This document shows positions 35,775 through 42,788 of a stretch of 64,000 bases of DNA, piece by piece. The stretch's first letter is position 1; every line of letters starts with the position of its first letter. The notes below the pieces were generated by a model, which saw only the letters and a program-made list of their open reading frames with translations, was not told where the DNA came from and ran no database searches. A program made the position numbers and the translations under genes. This DNA comes from Bradyrhizobium sp. KBS0727 (GTDB lineage: Bacteria > Pseudomonadota > Alphaproteobacteria > Rhizobiales > Xanthobacteraceae), in assembly GCF_005937885.2 (NCBI RefSeq), contig NZ_CP042176.1, forward strand, positions 6,691,501 to 6,755,500, in the 5' to 3' direction.

Positions 35775-36797
35775 TCAATCGGCAGTGACCGAGGGCATCG
35801 CGTAGAGCCCCGCCTCCTCCGCGGCGATAAGCCCGAGGACGGTCCAGTCAAGGTCGCCGTAACCACGCGCGATACCCGAGATCAGCCGGTCCCGGACGAC
35901 TCCCACCGATGGCATCGGAGCGCCGGCGTTCTCAGCTTCCGCGAGCGCCAGGCGCACATCCTTCAGCACGAGGGGCAAGACGAAACCGGGTGCGTAGACC
36001 TGCTTGGCAATCTTGTCGCCATAGATCCTGTGCGCGCGTCCACCGAACATCGCGCTGGTCATAATGTCGATGAACGGCTGCGGATCCAGCCCGCGCTTGC
36101 GAACGACGGCAACGACCTCTCCGAGCACCTCCAGCGCCGTTGCGCTCATCATATTGCCGAGCAGCTTGAAGAGGTTTGCATCTCCCGGGTCGGAACCGAC
36201 GGTAAAAGTTCTTTGTCCGAGGCTGTCGAGGACCGGCCGGCAACGCTCGATATGGGCCGGGGCGCCAGCGGCAACGATGAACAACTGGCGCGCCTTGGCG
36301 GCATCCGGGTTCCCGAACACCGGCGCAGCTACGTAACCCTGCCCGTGCCGCGCATGCTCGCTCGCCAGGACCGACGCGGCCGCCGTGCTAATTGTGCTCA
36401 TCGATAGGTGGATCGCGCCGGGCATCAAACCTGCGGCCAGTCCGTCCAGATCGTCGTCGCTGCTACCGAACACCACTTCCCGTACCGCATCGTCGTCCGG
36501 CAGCATGCTGACAACGACATCACAGTCGAGCAGGTCGCCGATATCCGTCGTGGGGCTGAGACCGAGCGCCTCGAGCTCACCGAGCTGATCCGAGCGGCGG
36601 ACATATGCGATCACCCGTCGTCCGGCGGCCGCGAGGTTGGCGGCCATCGGCCTTCCCATGTGACCAAGGCCGACAAAGCCGATTTCTCCCAACGCTGACC
36701 GGCAGGTGGCGGCCGATCTCGAAACGACAGAGTGCTCGCGGGATGGACTTTCAGATGCCCCCCCTAGAGCGACGGGAGATGGTTCAAGCTTGGACAT
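35775..36797 (-). CDS. NAD(P)-dependent beta-hydroxyacid dehydrogenase (HIBADH/GlxR family)
   Basis: A 340-residue protein whose Rossmann motif IGFVGLGHMGRPMAANLAAAG begins near residue 39; a 37-residue N-terminal extension is unusual. STISTAAASV and the FKLLGNMMSATALEVLGE segment (catalytic Lys) follow. Family members reduce tartronate semialdehyde, succinic semialdehyde or glyoxylate, and imine reductases also belong here. Substrate not determinable. A later start near residue 36 is possible. Confidence 0.88.
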   Translation of the reverse strand: MSKLEPSPVALGGASESPSREHSVVSRSAATCRSALGEIGFVGLGHMGRPMAANLAAAGRRVIAYVRRSDQLGELEALGLSPTTDIGDLLDCDVVVSMLPDDDAVREVVFGSSDDDLDGLAAGLMPGAIHLSMSTISTAAASVLASEHARHGQGYVAAPVFGNPDAAKARQLFIVAAGAPAHIERCRPVLDSLGQRTFTVGSDPGDANLFKLLGNMMSATALEVLGEVVAVVRKRGLDPQPFIDIMTSAMFGGRAHRIYGDKIAKQVYAPGFVLPLVLKDVRLALAEAENAGAPMPSVGVVRDRLISGIARGYGDLDWTVLGLIAAEEAGLYAMPSVTAD

Positions 36798-36991
36798 AGA
36801 GGTTCCTGACGGGCCTGGCCGCGTCGTCCGTTCCGCGGCTTGCGACGGACACTGCCCACTAACTGGTGACGGACGGAGCTGGCGCTTGTCTCAGCTTGCC
36901 GCGCCTTACGTCTTCTTGCTTGGATTTGATATGGCACAGCTAGACACTCGCCATGCATGTTCCATCCGGGGGCTCGCGCCGCTCGCCGTGA

Positions 36992-37027
36992 ATAAAATCG
37001 AATTTAGCTATCTGAACCGGAATTTAA
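36992..37027 (+). promoter_or_regulatory. tandem palindromic sites upstream of the AraC-type gene
   Basis: Distal ATAAAATCGAATTTAG and proximal CTGAACCGGAATTTAATGG, 20 bases apart as before rpoH and before the gene at 13268. The -10-like match (AATAGT, 37048-37053) is weaker than elsewhere. ATG 37089 is about 30 bases after the predicted start of transcription. Confidence 0.7.
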
Positions 37028-37088
37028 TGGCCGCAACAATCCATCCGAATAGTCTCGGTGCGACTACAATTCTGATGAAAGCGCAGGG

Positions 37089-38024
37089 ATGCGAGTGTCG
37101 CGAGAACGAACGAGTGATGTCGGCGATGGCCGTTCCGATTTTCGCTCCTCATCTCCATCGATCGTCGACATTTCTCCGCCTGATATCGCCCGCCGCCGAC
37201 AGGCGACTTGGGGCGCAATACAGGCGGACAATGTGAGAATTACCCGGCGCGAGACTTTCGAATACGGCTTTCAGGCGCGAAGACACCTGCTGATCGCTTA
37301 CGAGCGGGCAGAACGAGATGATGGCGAGACGCTCATCGAGGGCTTGCCAAAATCGACCCTGCGCGAGTTCAATTGCAAGCTCAGCCTGGTGCCGGCCGGG
37401 CATCGGTTCTACGGGTGGCAGACGCCGCGCGTGCTGACCCGCGTCACCTATTTCTATATCGATCTGCAGGATCGGTTGTTTGATCCAGGATCCGGCATCG
37501 CCTGCCCTACGATCAGCCCACGCTTGTTTTTCTTCGATCATGCGGTCTGGGACACGGCGCTTAAACTCAAGGCCGAGGTCGGGAAGTCCGACCCAGGTAG
37601 CCGCGAGTATGCGGAGGCCTTGAGCCTCGTATTGATGCACGAAATCATGCGACTGGAAGGAGCGACGTCCGCTGCGGCCAAACCACTACGTGGCGGCTTG
37701 CCGGTGTGGCGGCAGAAGCATGTGACGGAATTCATCGAGGAGCATCTTGCGGAGGAGATTTCGCTGGCCGCTCTGGCAGAACTCGCCGATCTGAGCCTCT
37801 ATCATTTTGCTCGCGCTTTCACACAATCCTTCGGCGTGCCGCCGCACCGTTACCATATGGCCCGGCGGATGGATCGCGCGAGGAGCCTGTTGCAGAGGCC
37901 GGCGCTCTCGGTGACGCAGATCGGCATTCGGATCGGCTTTCGCGAGACCAGTTCGTTCACCAGGGCATTTCGCAGGTTCACCGGACTTACGCCGACCGAG
38001 TATCGGCGCCACCGAGAGGACTAA
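37089..38024 (+). CDS. AraC-family transcriptional regulator
   Basis: The 311-residue product has a C-terminal AraC DNA-binding domain with two HTH motifs (ISLAALAELADLSLYHFARAF and VTQIGIRIGFRETSSFTRAFRR) and the final GLTPTEYRR segment. The N-terminal 190 residues form a cupin-like sensing part without a named family. The first 30 residues are low-complexity, and a later start is possible. Targets unknown; being itself preceded by the shared palindrome, it may act downstream in that network. Confidence 0.9.
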   Translation: MRVSRERTSDVGDGRSDFRSSSPSIVDISPPDIARRRQATWGAIQADNVRITRRETFEYGFQARRHLLIAYERAERDDGETLIEGLPKSTLREFNCKLSLVPAGHRFYGWQTPRVLTRVTYFYIDLQDRLFDPGSGIACPTISPRLFFFDHAVWDTALKLKAEVGKSDPGSREYAEALSLVLMHEIMRLEGATSAAAKPLRGGLPVWRQKHVTEFIEEHLAEEISLAALAELADLSLYHFARAFTQSFGVPPHRYHMARRMDRARSLLQRPALSVTQIGIRIGFRETSSFTRAFRRFTGLTPTEYRRHRED

Positions 38025-38057
38025 CTTCGGAAGCTGAAATCAGGATCACTTGCGGCA

Positions 38058-38076
38058 GAACCCCTTGGCGGGGTTC
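38058..38076. terminator. hairpin between AraC-type gene and GlcG/HbpS remnant
   Basis: GAACCCC / GGGGTTC with a TTGGC loop, 34 bases after the AraC-type stop. Confidence 0.5.
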
Positions 38077-38079
38077 AAT

Positions 38080-38304
38080 TCAACGGGGGTCCGCTGCCAA
38101 CCTGGCTTGCGCGATTTGCACGTCGTGCTCCGGCGTGTCGAAGCTTGCCCCGATGGCGCCGATCACCTCGCCATCGACAGCGATGGGAAGCCCGCCCTGC
38201 ATCTCTGCAAGCCCTATAACCGTAACGGCTGCAACGCGACCGTGGTTGACGGCATCCTTCAGTGCCTCACTCATGGGTTTGTCGAAATCAAGCAAGATCG
38301 GCAA
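38080..38304 (-). pseudogene. C-terminal fragment of a GlcG/HbpS-family haem-binding-like protein
   Basis: The frame encodes LAEMQGGLPIAVDGEVIGAI and GASFDTPEHDVQIAQA, the conserved end of the GlcG/HbpS (DUF336) fold. The first 90 residues of the family are absent; upstream sequence shows no match. Confidence 0.65.
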
Positions 38305-38415
38305 ATGTCGGCAGGACGGACGGATTCTGTGTCTCGCGATCGACGAACTCGCCGGCGGCCTGACGCCCAGGCCCGAGAGGCCGGGGCGTCAAGGCCTGAG
38401 CCGAACCGCTTTTGG

Positions 38416-38598
38416 TCAGTCGTTTTCCTTCGGTCCGCCGTGATAGCGGTACGCGTCGGACTCGGCCGCATGATTCGCGACCACGGCGTTTCCGTTCTGC
38501 GAGTAGCTATAGTCGCCGGCATCGGCCCGTGCCAAAGCGGGAGTTGCGAAAGCTGCCGCGGCGATCGCGGCTGCACCAATCAATGCTAATTTCATCAT
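38416..38598 (-). CDS. small secreted protein (60 aa)
   Basis: ATG 38598 (or 38595) behind AGGAGG begins MMKLALIGAAAIAAAAFATP, close to the signal peptide at 10008; cleavage after ALA leaves about 36 residues rich in Asp, Tyr, Ser and Asn (DAGDYSYSQNGNAVVANHAA) with no cysteine. Function unknown. A degenerate palindromic site lies 70 bases upstream. Confidence 0.8.
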   Translation of the reverse strand: MMKLALIGAAAIAAAAFATPALARADAGDYSYSQNGNAVVANHAAESDAYRYHGGPKEND

Positions 38599-38665
38599 GG
38601 CCTCCTGGTTGGATGTTCGGGTAGGCGATGCGAGTTACATCGGAACGCAATTGCCCCCTCCGCCA

Positions 38666-38681
38666 GTCAATTCCGCGTTAG
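38666..38681 (-). promoter_or_regulatory. degenerate palindromic site for the 60-aa secreted protein
   Basis: Reverse strand: CTAACGCGGAATTGACTGGC; arms TAAC and TTGA. Position fits the other sites, but no -10-like match is seen. Confidence 0.4.
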
Positions 38682-38726
38682 AAACTCCCCGGATGCCGGG
38701 GGCTGGCGCGTTCATCTCATTCAAAT

Positions 38727-38738
38727 GATTTAATGGCC
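38727..38738 (+). promoter_or_regulatory. half-conserved site for the gene at 38793
   Basis: TGATTTAATGGCC keeps the right arm and TGGC, while the left arm is poor. CCTATT lies at 38755-38760. The predicted leader of about 27 bases supports the GTG start at 38793. Confidence 0.5.
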
Positions 38739-38792
38739 AAGGACAACACCCGCGCCTATTTGCCCGAGAGGTGCAGGCAGGAGATAGCGACC

Positions 38793-39590
38793 GTGAACGT
38801 CATCGCAGGACGAAGGGGCGTGTTGAAGACATTGGCTTTGACCGCAGCCACAAGTGCGATCGGCCTTGCGTCGGCACGGGCCAAGCCCGCGCCGGCTGCC
38901 GTCGAATCCGCGTTGATGCCTGCCGGCGCCACCCATCTTGACGCATTGAAGAAGCGCCTGGCCCAGGCGCCGCGCCGTCGCGATTTCAAGACCGTGCCGA
39001 TGATCCTGAACGACCAGGAGCAATGGGATCACGAAGCGTTGACAGAGGTGCTCTCCTATCGGCCCGTGCCAAGGCAGGCCTGGGACAACACCGACATCGG
39101 GGGCCCCTGGCTGAACCTGATGCGCAACGCGCTCAATTCGCAGATCTGGTCATTCAACCATCCGGATTTTCTCGTCGTGTCGGTGACCCACGGTACAGCC
39201 CAGCTCGCGCTCTACGATCAAGCGATTTGGGACAAGTACCGGCTCACGAGCCTGGCTGGCGACGAGTTCAAGGCCAATACGCCGATCATCGAGCGGAAGT
39301 CAGCTGCAGCCGATCCCGCCAACTATGAGGACCCGGCAGGACCCTTCTCCGGTGAAGACAATTCGATACCTGCACTGATGCGGCGCGGCGTTGTTTTCAT
39401 GTCTTGCCACAACGCGATTTGGGAACATGCCGGGGCCCTCATCAAATTCGGCATCAACCCTGACAGGCTCCCTCATGCCGCGCTTGCCGCGGAACTGACC
39501 AGCCATCTGGTGGACGGCGCTGTTCTAATTCCTGGCGCCGCTGGCACGCTGCCCGAGCTGCAACAGGCCGGCTTTCATTACGCAAAGTAG
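38793..39590 (+). CDS. TAT-type exported protein, possibly DsrE-like
   Basis: GTG 38793 follows GGAG; the promoter-like element just upstream makes the earlier ATG at 38733 unlikely. GRRGVLKTLALTAATSAIGL (6-25) is a TAT-like signal. The 240-residue mature part has SFNHPDFLVVSVTHGTAQLA, FMSCHNAIWEHAGALIKFGI with one Cys, and GTLPELQQAGFHYAK at the end. The strand-helix-Cys arrangement and the ending resemble DsrE/DsrF-fold sulfur-handling proteins, but this is a weak call. Function unknown. Confidence 0.75.
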   Translation: MNVIAGRRGVLKTLALTAATSAIGLASARAKPAPAAVESALMPAGATHLDALKKRLAQAPRRRDFKTVPMILNDQEQWDHEALTEVLSYRPVPRQAWDNTDIGGPWLNLMRNALNSQIWSFNHPDFLVVSVTHGTAQLALYDQAIWDKYRLTSLAGDEFKANTPIIERKSAAADPANYEDPAGPFSGEDNSIPALMRRGVVFMSCHNAIWEHAGALIKFGINPDRLPHAALAAELTSHLVDGAVLIPGAAGTLPELQQAGFHYAK

Positions 39591-39693
39591 CACGGGCTGC
39601 CTATTGTGCATGGAAGCCGGATGTTGGCCGTCGAGCCCAACTATGTCAGCGACGTCTAAGGACGGCTTCACGCTCGTAGTCGTCTGGATCGAC

Positions 39694-40083
39694 TTACTTG
39701 CCGGTTCCGCCGTGATGTCGATTCACGGCAGTCTCAACGCAGCTAACCAGTGCGGGTCCAGCGAACGGCTTGCCTAGGAAGCAAATGGCTCCGGCCTTCA
39801 AAGCGCGGGCGCGGACGCTTTCTTCGGGGAAAGCCGTAATGAAGATAACCGGCGCGGTGTAACCTTGGGCACGCATATGGGTCAGAAGGTCCAGGCCGCT
39901 CATGGCGGGCATCTGCACATCCGCAATGATACACGACGAGTCGTTCAGACGGCCCGACTGCAAGAATTCCTCAGCCGACGCAAATGTATGGATGAGGTAT
40001 CCATGCGAGCTGAGAAGATTGTTGGTCGCGGCGCGGACGGATGCATCGTCGTCAATGACTGAAATGACCGAAAGCGTTGACAA
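39694..40083 (-). CDS. stand-alone response-regulator receiver domain (FixJ-like)
   Basis: A 129-residue receiver domain: acidic pocket VIDDDASVR, phosphoacceptor Asp in CIIADVQMPAMSGLDLL, Thr/Lys switch residues in FITAFPEES and FLGKPFAG. No output domain follows. TTG 40083 with AGGAAGG upstream is the best start; an upstream-extended frame reaches 40188. It could carry phosphate in a relay, perhaps with the kinase at 42785-45529. Its own kinase is unknown. Confidence 0.85.
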   Translation of the reverse strand: MSTLSVISVIDDDASVRAATNNLLSSHGYLIHTFASAEEFLQSGRLNDSSCIIADVQMPAMSGLDLLTHMRAQGYTAPVIFITAFPEESVRARALKAGAICFLGKPFAGPALVSCVETAVNRHHGGTGK

Positions 40084-40243
40084 GACGGGCCTTCCTAAAG
40101 CGAGAGCGAGGCGCTTGCCTTGGCACCGCCTCAACCCAAAAGTGAGCTGCCGATCAGATTGTGAAATCATACTTAGGTTTGTGATCACAAATTCGTGGAG
40201 CGCATCGCGAGCGTTTCGACCTCAACGAACCACAGACCGACGT

Positions 40244-40576
40244 CTATTTCGCACCCTTGAGGGCGGTCAAATACTCAACGATCGCTCCGACATCTTCCGC
40301 GGCTATCGGAGCCTTGTAGTTGTTGATCATCTTGTTGACTTCCGCCGCCCACGCCTGTTTCGGCAACGCAGGCTGGTTCAACACCATGCCGGCGGAGTGA
40401 CAGGCAAGGCAATTGTTGTTGATCGCGTCGGAACCTGGGCCGGCGGGGAACATTGTATCACTGTCCGGCAAGTCGATCTTCACCGACTTCAGTTCGAATG
40501 GTGTAGCGGCGCGTACGAGAAGAGGCGTTGACGCCACGCTCAAGAGAGCGATGACCGGAACCAAGTTGCGCATCAT
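40244..40576 (-). CDS. sorB: sulfite dehydrogenase cytochrome subunit SorB
   Basis: A 110-residue periplasmic mono-haem cytochrome: signal peptide (to about residue 23), CLACH (56-60) and distal Met in SAGMVLNQPALP. Small size and the W..EV.KM.N.Y.API pattern fit SorB of sulfite:cytochrome c oxidoreductases. It takes electrons from SorA, whose gene stops 13 bases upstream. Confidence 0.9.
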   Translation of the reverse strand: MMRNLVPVIALLSVASTPLLVRAATPFELKSVKIDLPDSDTMFPAGPGSDAINNNCLACHSAGMVLNQPALPKQAWAAEVNKMINNYKAPIAAEDVGAIVEYLTALKGAK

Positions 40577-40589
40577 CCTGAATACTCCC

Positions 40590-41825
40590 TCAAACCGCCA
40601 TGATATCTATCGATTCCGTGACGTTGCGCATGAAGCCGGCCGGATTCCAATTCGGTGTGTCGGGTTGCGCCACACCGTTGCTATTGGTGCAGCGGATCAA
40701 CAGGCTGTACGTACCGGCGGCGGGCAATGTCAATTGCGTCTGCCATTGCCGAAATCCGTATTTTCCCTCGTCCTTCCCAAGTTGCGCCTGATGCCAGCTT
40801 TGGCCGCGGTCGATGGAGAAGTCGACACTCGCCACGCCGCAATCGCCACCGAATGCAATGCCGCGCAGCGCCGTTGGTGCGGCGGCGTTCACCTTGCTGC
40901 CTGACGCAATGTTCGTGACGAACGATCTGGGGACCATCCGGTTAATCGGAATCATCTTCACATCTGCTTCGCCCGGCTTGATGCTGGCGTGTGGTGCGTC
41001 CGGAATGGTATAGGCAACCTTCGTCCAGTAGTTGGTATCCGGTTGGTCCATGACCTCGATGTCATTCAGCATCTTGACCCAGTAGGTCGCATACCAGCCA
41101 GGCACCACCAACCGCAGGGGAAATCCGTTCACCAGGGGTAGTTGCTCGCCATTCATGGCATAGGCGATCATCACCTCGGCGTCGCGGGCGTGCTCGATGT
41201 CCAGCGACTTCATGAAATGCGGCGCACCGTCCACAACGGGCTCTTCCAGACCTTTAAATCGCACCGTCAAGGCGCCGGGCTTCACGCCGGCCTTATCCAG
41301 CACATCCTTGAGGCGGACACCGGTCCAGAGCGCATTGCCCATGGCGCCGTTCGCCCATTGGCCGCCGGTCACGCGAGGCTGGAAAAAGCCTCTCGAGTTG
41401 CCGGAGCATTGGTTCACGGCGGACAATTGAACACTCGGCAATCCCTTAACGATATCATTCAGCGACAGTGACAATGCCTGGTTCACATGGCCACGCACGG
41501 TGAGGCTGAACTTGGCGACGTCAATATCGGTCGGGATGAGCGCCCAGTGCCAGCGCACATAGAACTGGTCGTTCGGGGTGAATACACCCTTGTCGAAAAC
41601 CTCGAACGGGGTTTCCAGAAGCGGTGGACGGGTCCGCTGCAGGATCATCGGGCCCTTCTGCGGAAAGGCGGTTGTGATCTGCCGCGCTTCGGGACCACCG
41701 GGCAGCGGAAGATCAACCATCTTTTGCGCCCAGGCTGGCCGTGAAAATGCCACGCCCGCCGCGCTTGCCGTGGCGAGCAGCCGCCGCCGCGTGATCATGC
41801 CGCGAGGAGTGCCGTTCTCTGTCAT
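40590..41825 (-). CDS. sorA: sulfite dehydrogenase molybdenum subunit SorA
   Basis: A 411-residue TAT-exported molybdoenzyme, ATG 41825 behind GGAGG. ITRRRLLATASAAGVAFSRP (11-30) is the signal. The Mo-ligand cysteine is in NQCSGN (Cys140). The C-terminal dimerisation domain is complete. SorAB oxidises sulfite to sulfate in the periplasm and feeds cytochrome c. It differs clearly from the SoxC-like enzyme at 11380, so the window encodes two sulfite-oxidase-type systems. No copy of the shared palindrome lies upstream. Confidence 0.9.
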   Translation of the reverse strand: MTENGTPRGMITRRRLLATASAAGVAFSRPAWAQKMVDLPLPGGPEARQITTAFPQKGPMILQRTRPPLLETPFEVFDKGVFTPNDQFYVRWHWALIPTDIDVAKFSLTVRGHVNQALSLSLNDIVKGLPSVQLSAVNQCSGNSRGFFQPRVTGGQWANGAMGNALWTGVRLKDVLDKAGVKPGALTVRFKGLEEPVVDGAPHFMKSLDIEHARDAEVMIAYAMNGEQLPLVNGFPLRLVVPGWYATYWVKMLNDIEVMDQPDTNYWTKVAYTIPDAPHASIKPGEADVKMIPINRMVPRSFVTNIASGSKVNAAAPTALRGIAFGGDCGVASVDFSIDRGQSWHQAQLGKDEGKYGFRQWQTQLTLPAAGTYSLLIRCTNSNGVAQPDTPNWNPAGFMRNVTESIDIMAV

Positions 41826-42128
41826 ACAAACCTCCGGGTCATTCGTCACCAACCAGCGCCCGATCGTCGGCCCAATGCGCCGCGGACCAGCTCGTTCATC
41901 ATGCGCCCGTGAGTACGCCCATTCGGTGATCGCGATGTGGTGGCCTTGGCTTTCGGCCCGCTTAGTCGCACTTGCACGTTCAGCGCCTATGCGAGACTAG
42001 TCCGATCAGGAGCAAACCGCTCCATCCTATTGGTTTAAGCTGAACATACTTTGGTGTACTGCGGCAGGCCTCGCTGCAGACATCCCGCTTCCGGAGCCAG
42101 CCTTCGCCTGAAGGTCCCTGAATATTCG
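41826..42128. other. spacer without a recognised gene or motif
   Basis: Region between sorA and the LuxR-type response regulator. I see no open frame with start signals and no copy of the palindromic site. Confidence 0.4.
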
Positions 42129-42788
42129 CTAGGGCCTGGCGCGGCGAATTCCGAGCGCTTCAGCCATTCTCACCAGATCGGCCAGCGACTTCGCACCCAT
42201 CTTCTTCATGATGTGCCCGCGATGGATCTTCACGGTAATCTCGGCAAGTTCAAGTTCAGCTGCTATCTGCTTGTTCATGAGGCCAGACGAGACCAAAGCC
42301 AGGATCTCCCGCTCGCGGGGAGTCAGGGCGTCGAGAAGCGCCTGCAAATTCGCGACGACCTTGCTGGCCTCGCGCCGCTTTCGATCCCGTTCAATCGCCG
42401 TCCCCACCGCGTCCAGCATTTCCTGATCGCGAAACGGCTTGGTCAGAAAGTCAACCGCTCCGCTCTTCATGGCCCTGACGGTCATTGGGATGTCGCCATG
42501 ACCGGTCATGAAGATAACCGGAATATGGATGTTAGACTTGGCCAGTTCGGCTTGAAGGTCCAGTCCACTCAATCCGGGCAACCTGACGTCGAGGACCAGG
42601 CAACTGGCAACATCCGGAAGCTTGCCTTGCAGCATCTCGGATGCCGAACCGAACACCTCGACCTCCAATCCAACGGACTGAAAAAGGTTGGTGAGCGCTC
42701 TGCGCATCGATACGTCGTCCTCGACAATGAAGACGATCGGCTCCTTGGCGCTGGCGGGCTCACGCGATGATTTATGATGCTCGGTCAC
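42129..42788 (-). CDS. FixJ/LuxR-type response regulator
   Basis: A 219-residue protein, GTG start 42788 overlapping the kinase stop (GTGA). Receiver: VEDDVSMRRAL, phospho-Asp in CLVLDVRLPGLSGLD, MTGHGDIPMTVRAMK, FLTKPF. Output: LTPREREILALVSSGLMNKQIAAELELAEITVKIHRGHIMKK, a LuxR-type HTH. It is surely the partner of the kinase upstream. FixJ/StyR-like proteins activate transcription when phosphorylated; target genes are unknown. Confidence 0.95.
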   Translation of the reverse strand: MTEHHKSSREPASAKEPIVFIVEDDVSMRRALTNLFQSVGLEVEVFGSASEMLQGKLPDVASCLVLDVRLPGLSGLDLQAELAKSNIHIPVIFMTGHGDIPMTVRAMKSGAVDFLTKPFRDQEMLDAVGTAIERDRKRREASKVVANLQALLDALTPREREILALVSSGLMNKQIAAELELAEITVKIHRGHIMKKMGAKSLADLVRMAEALGIRRARP

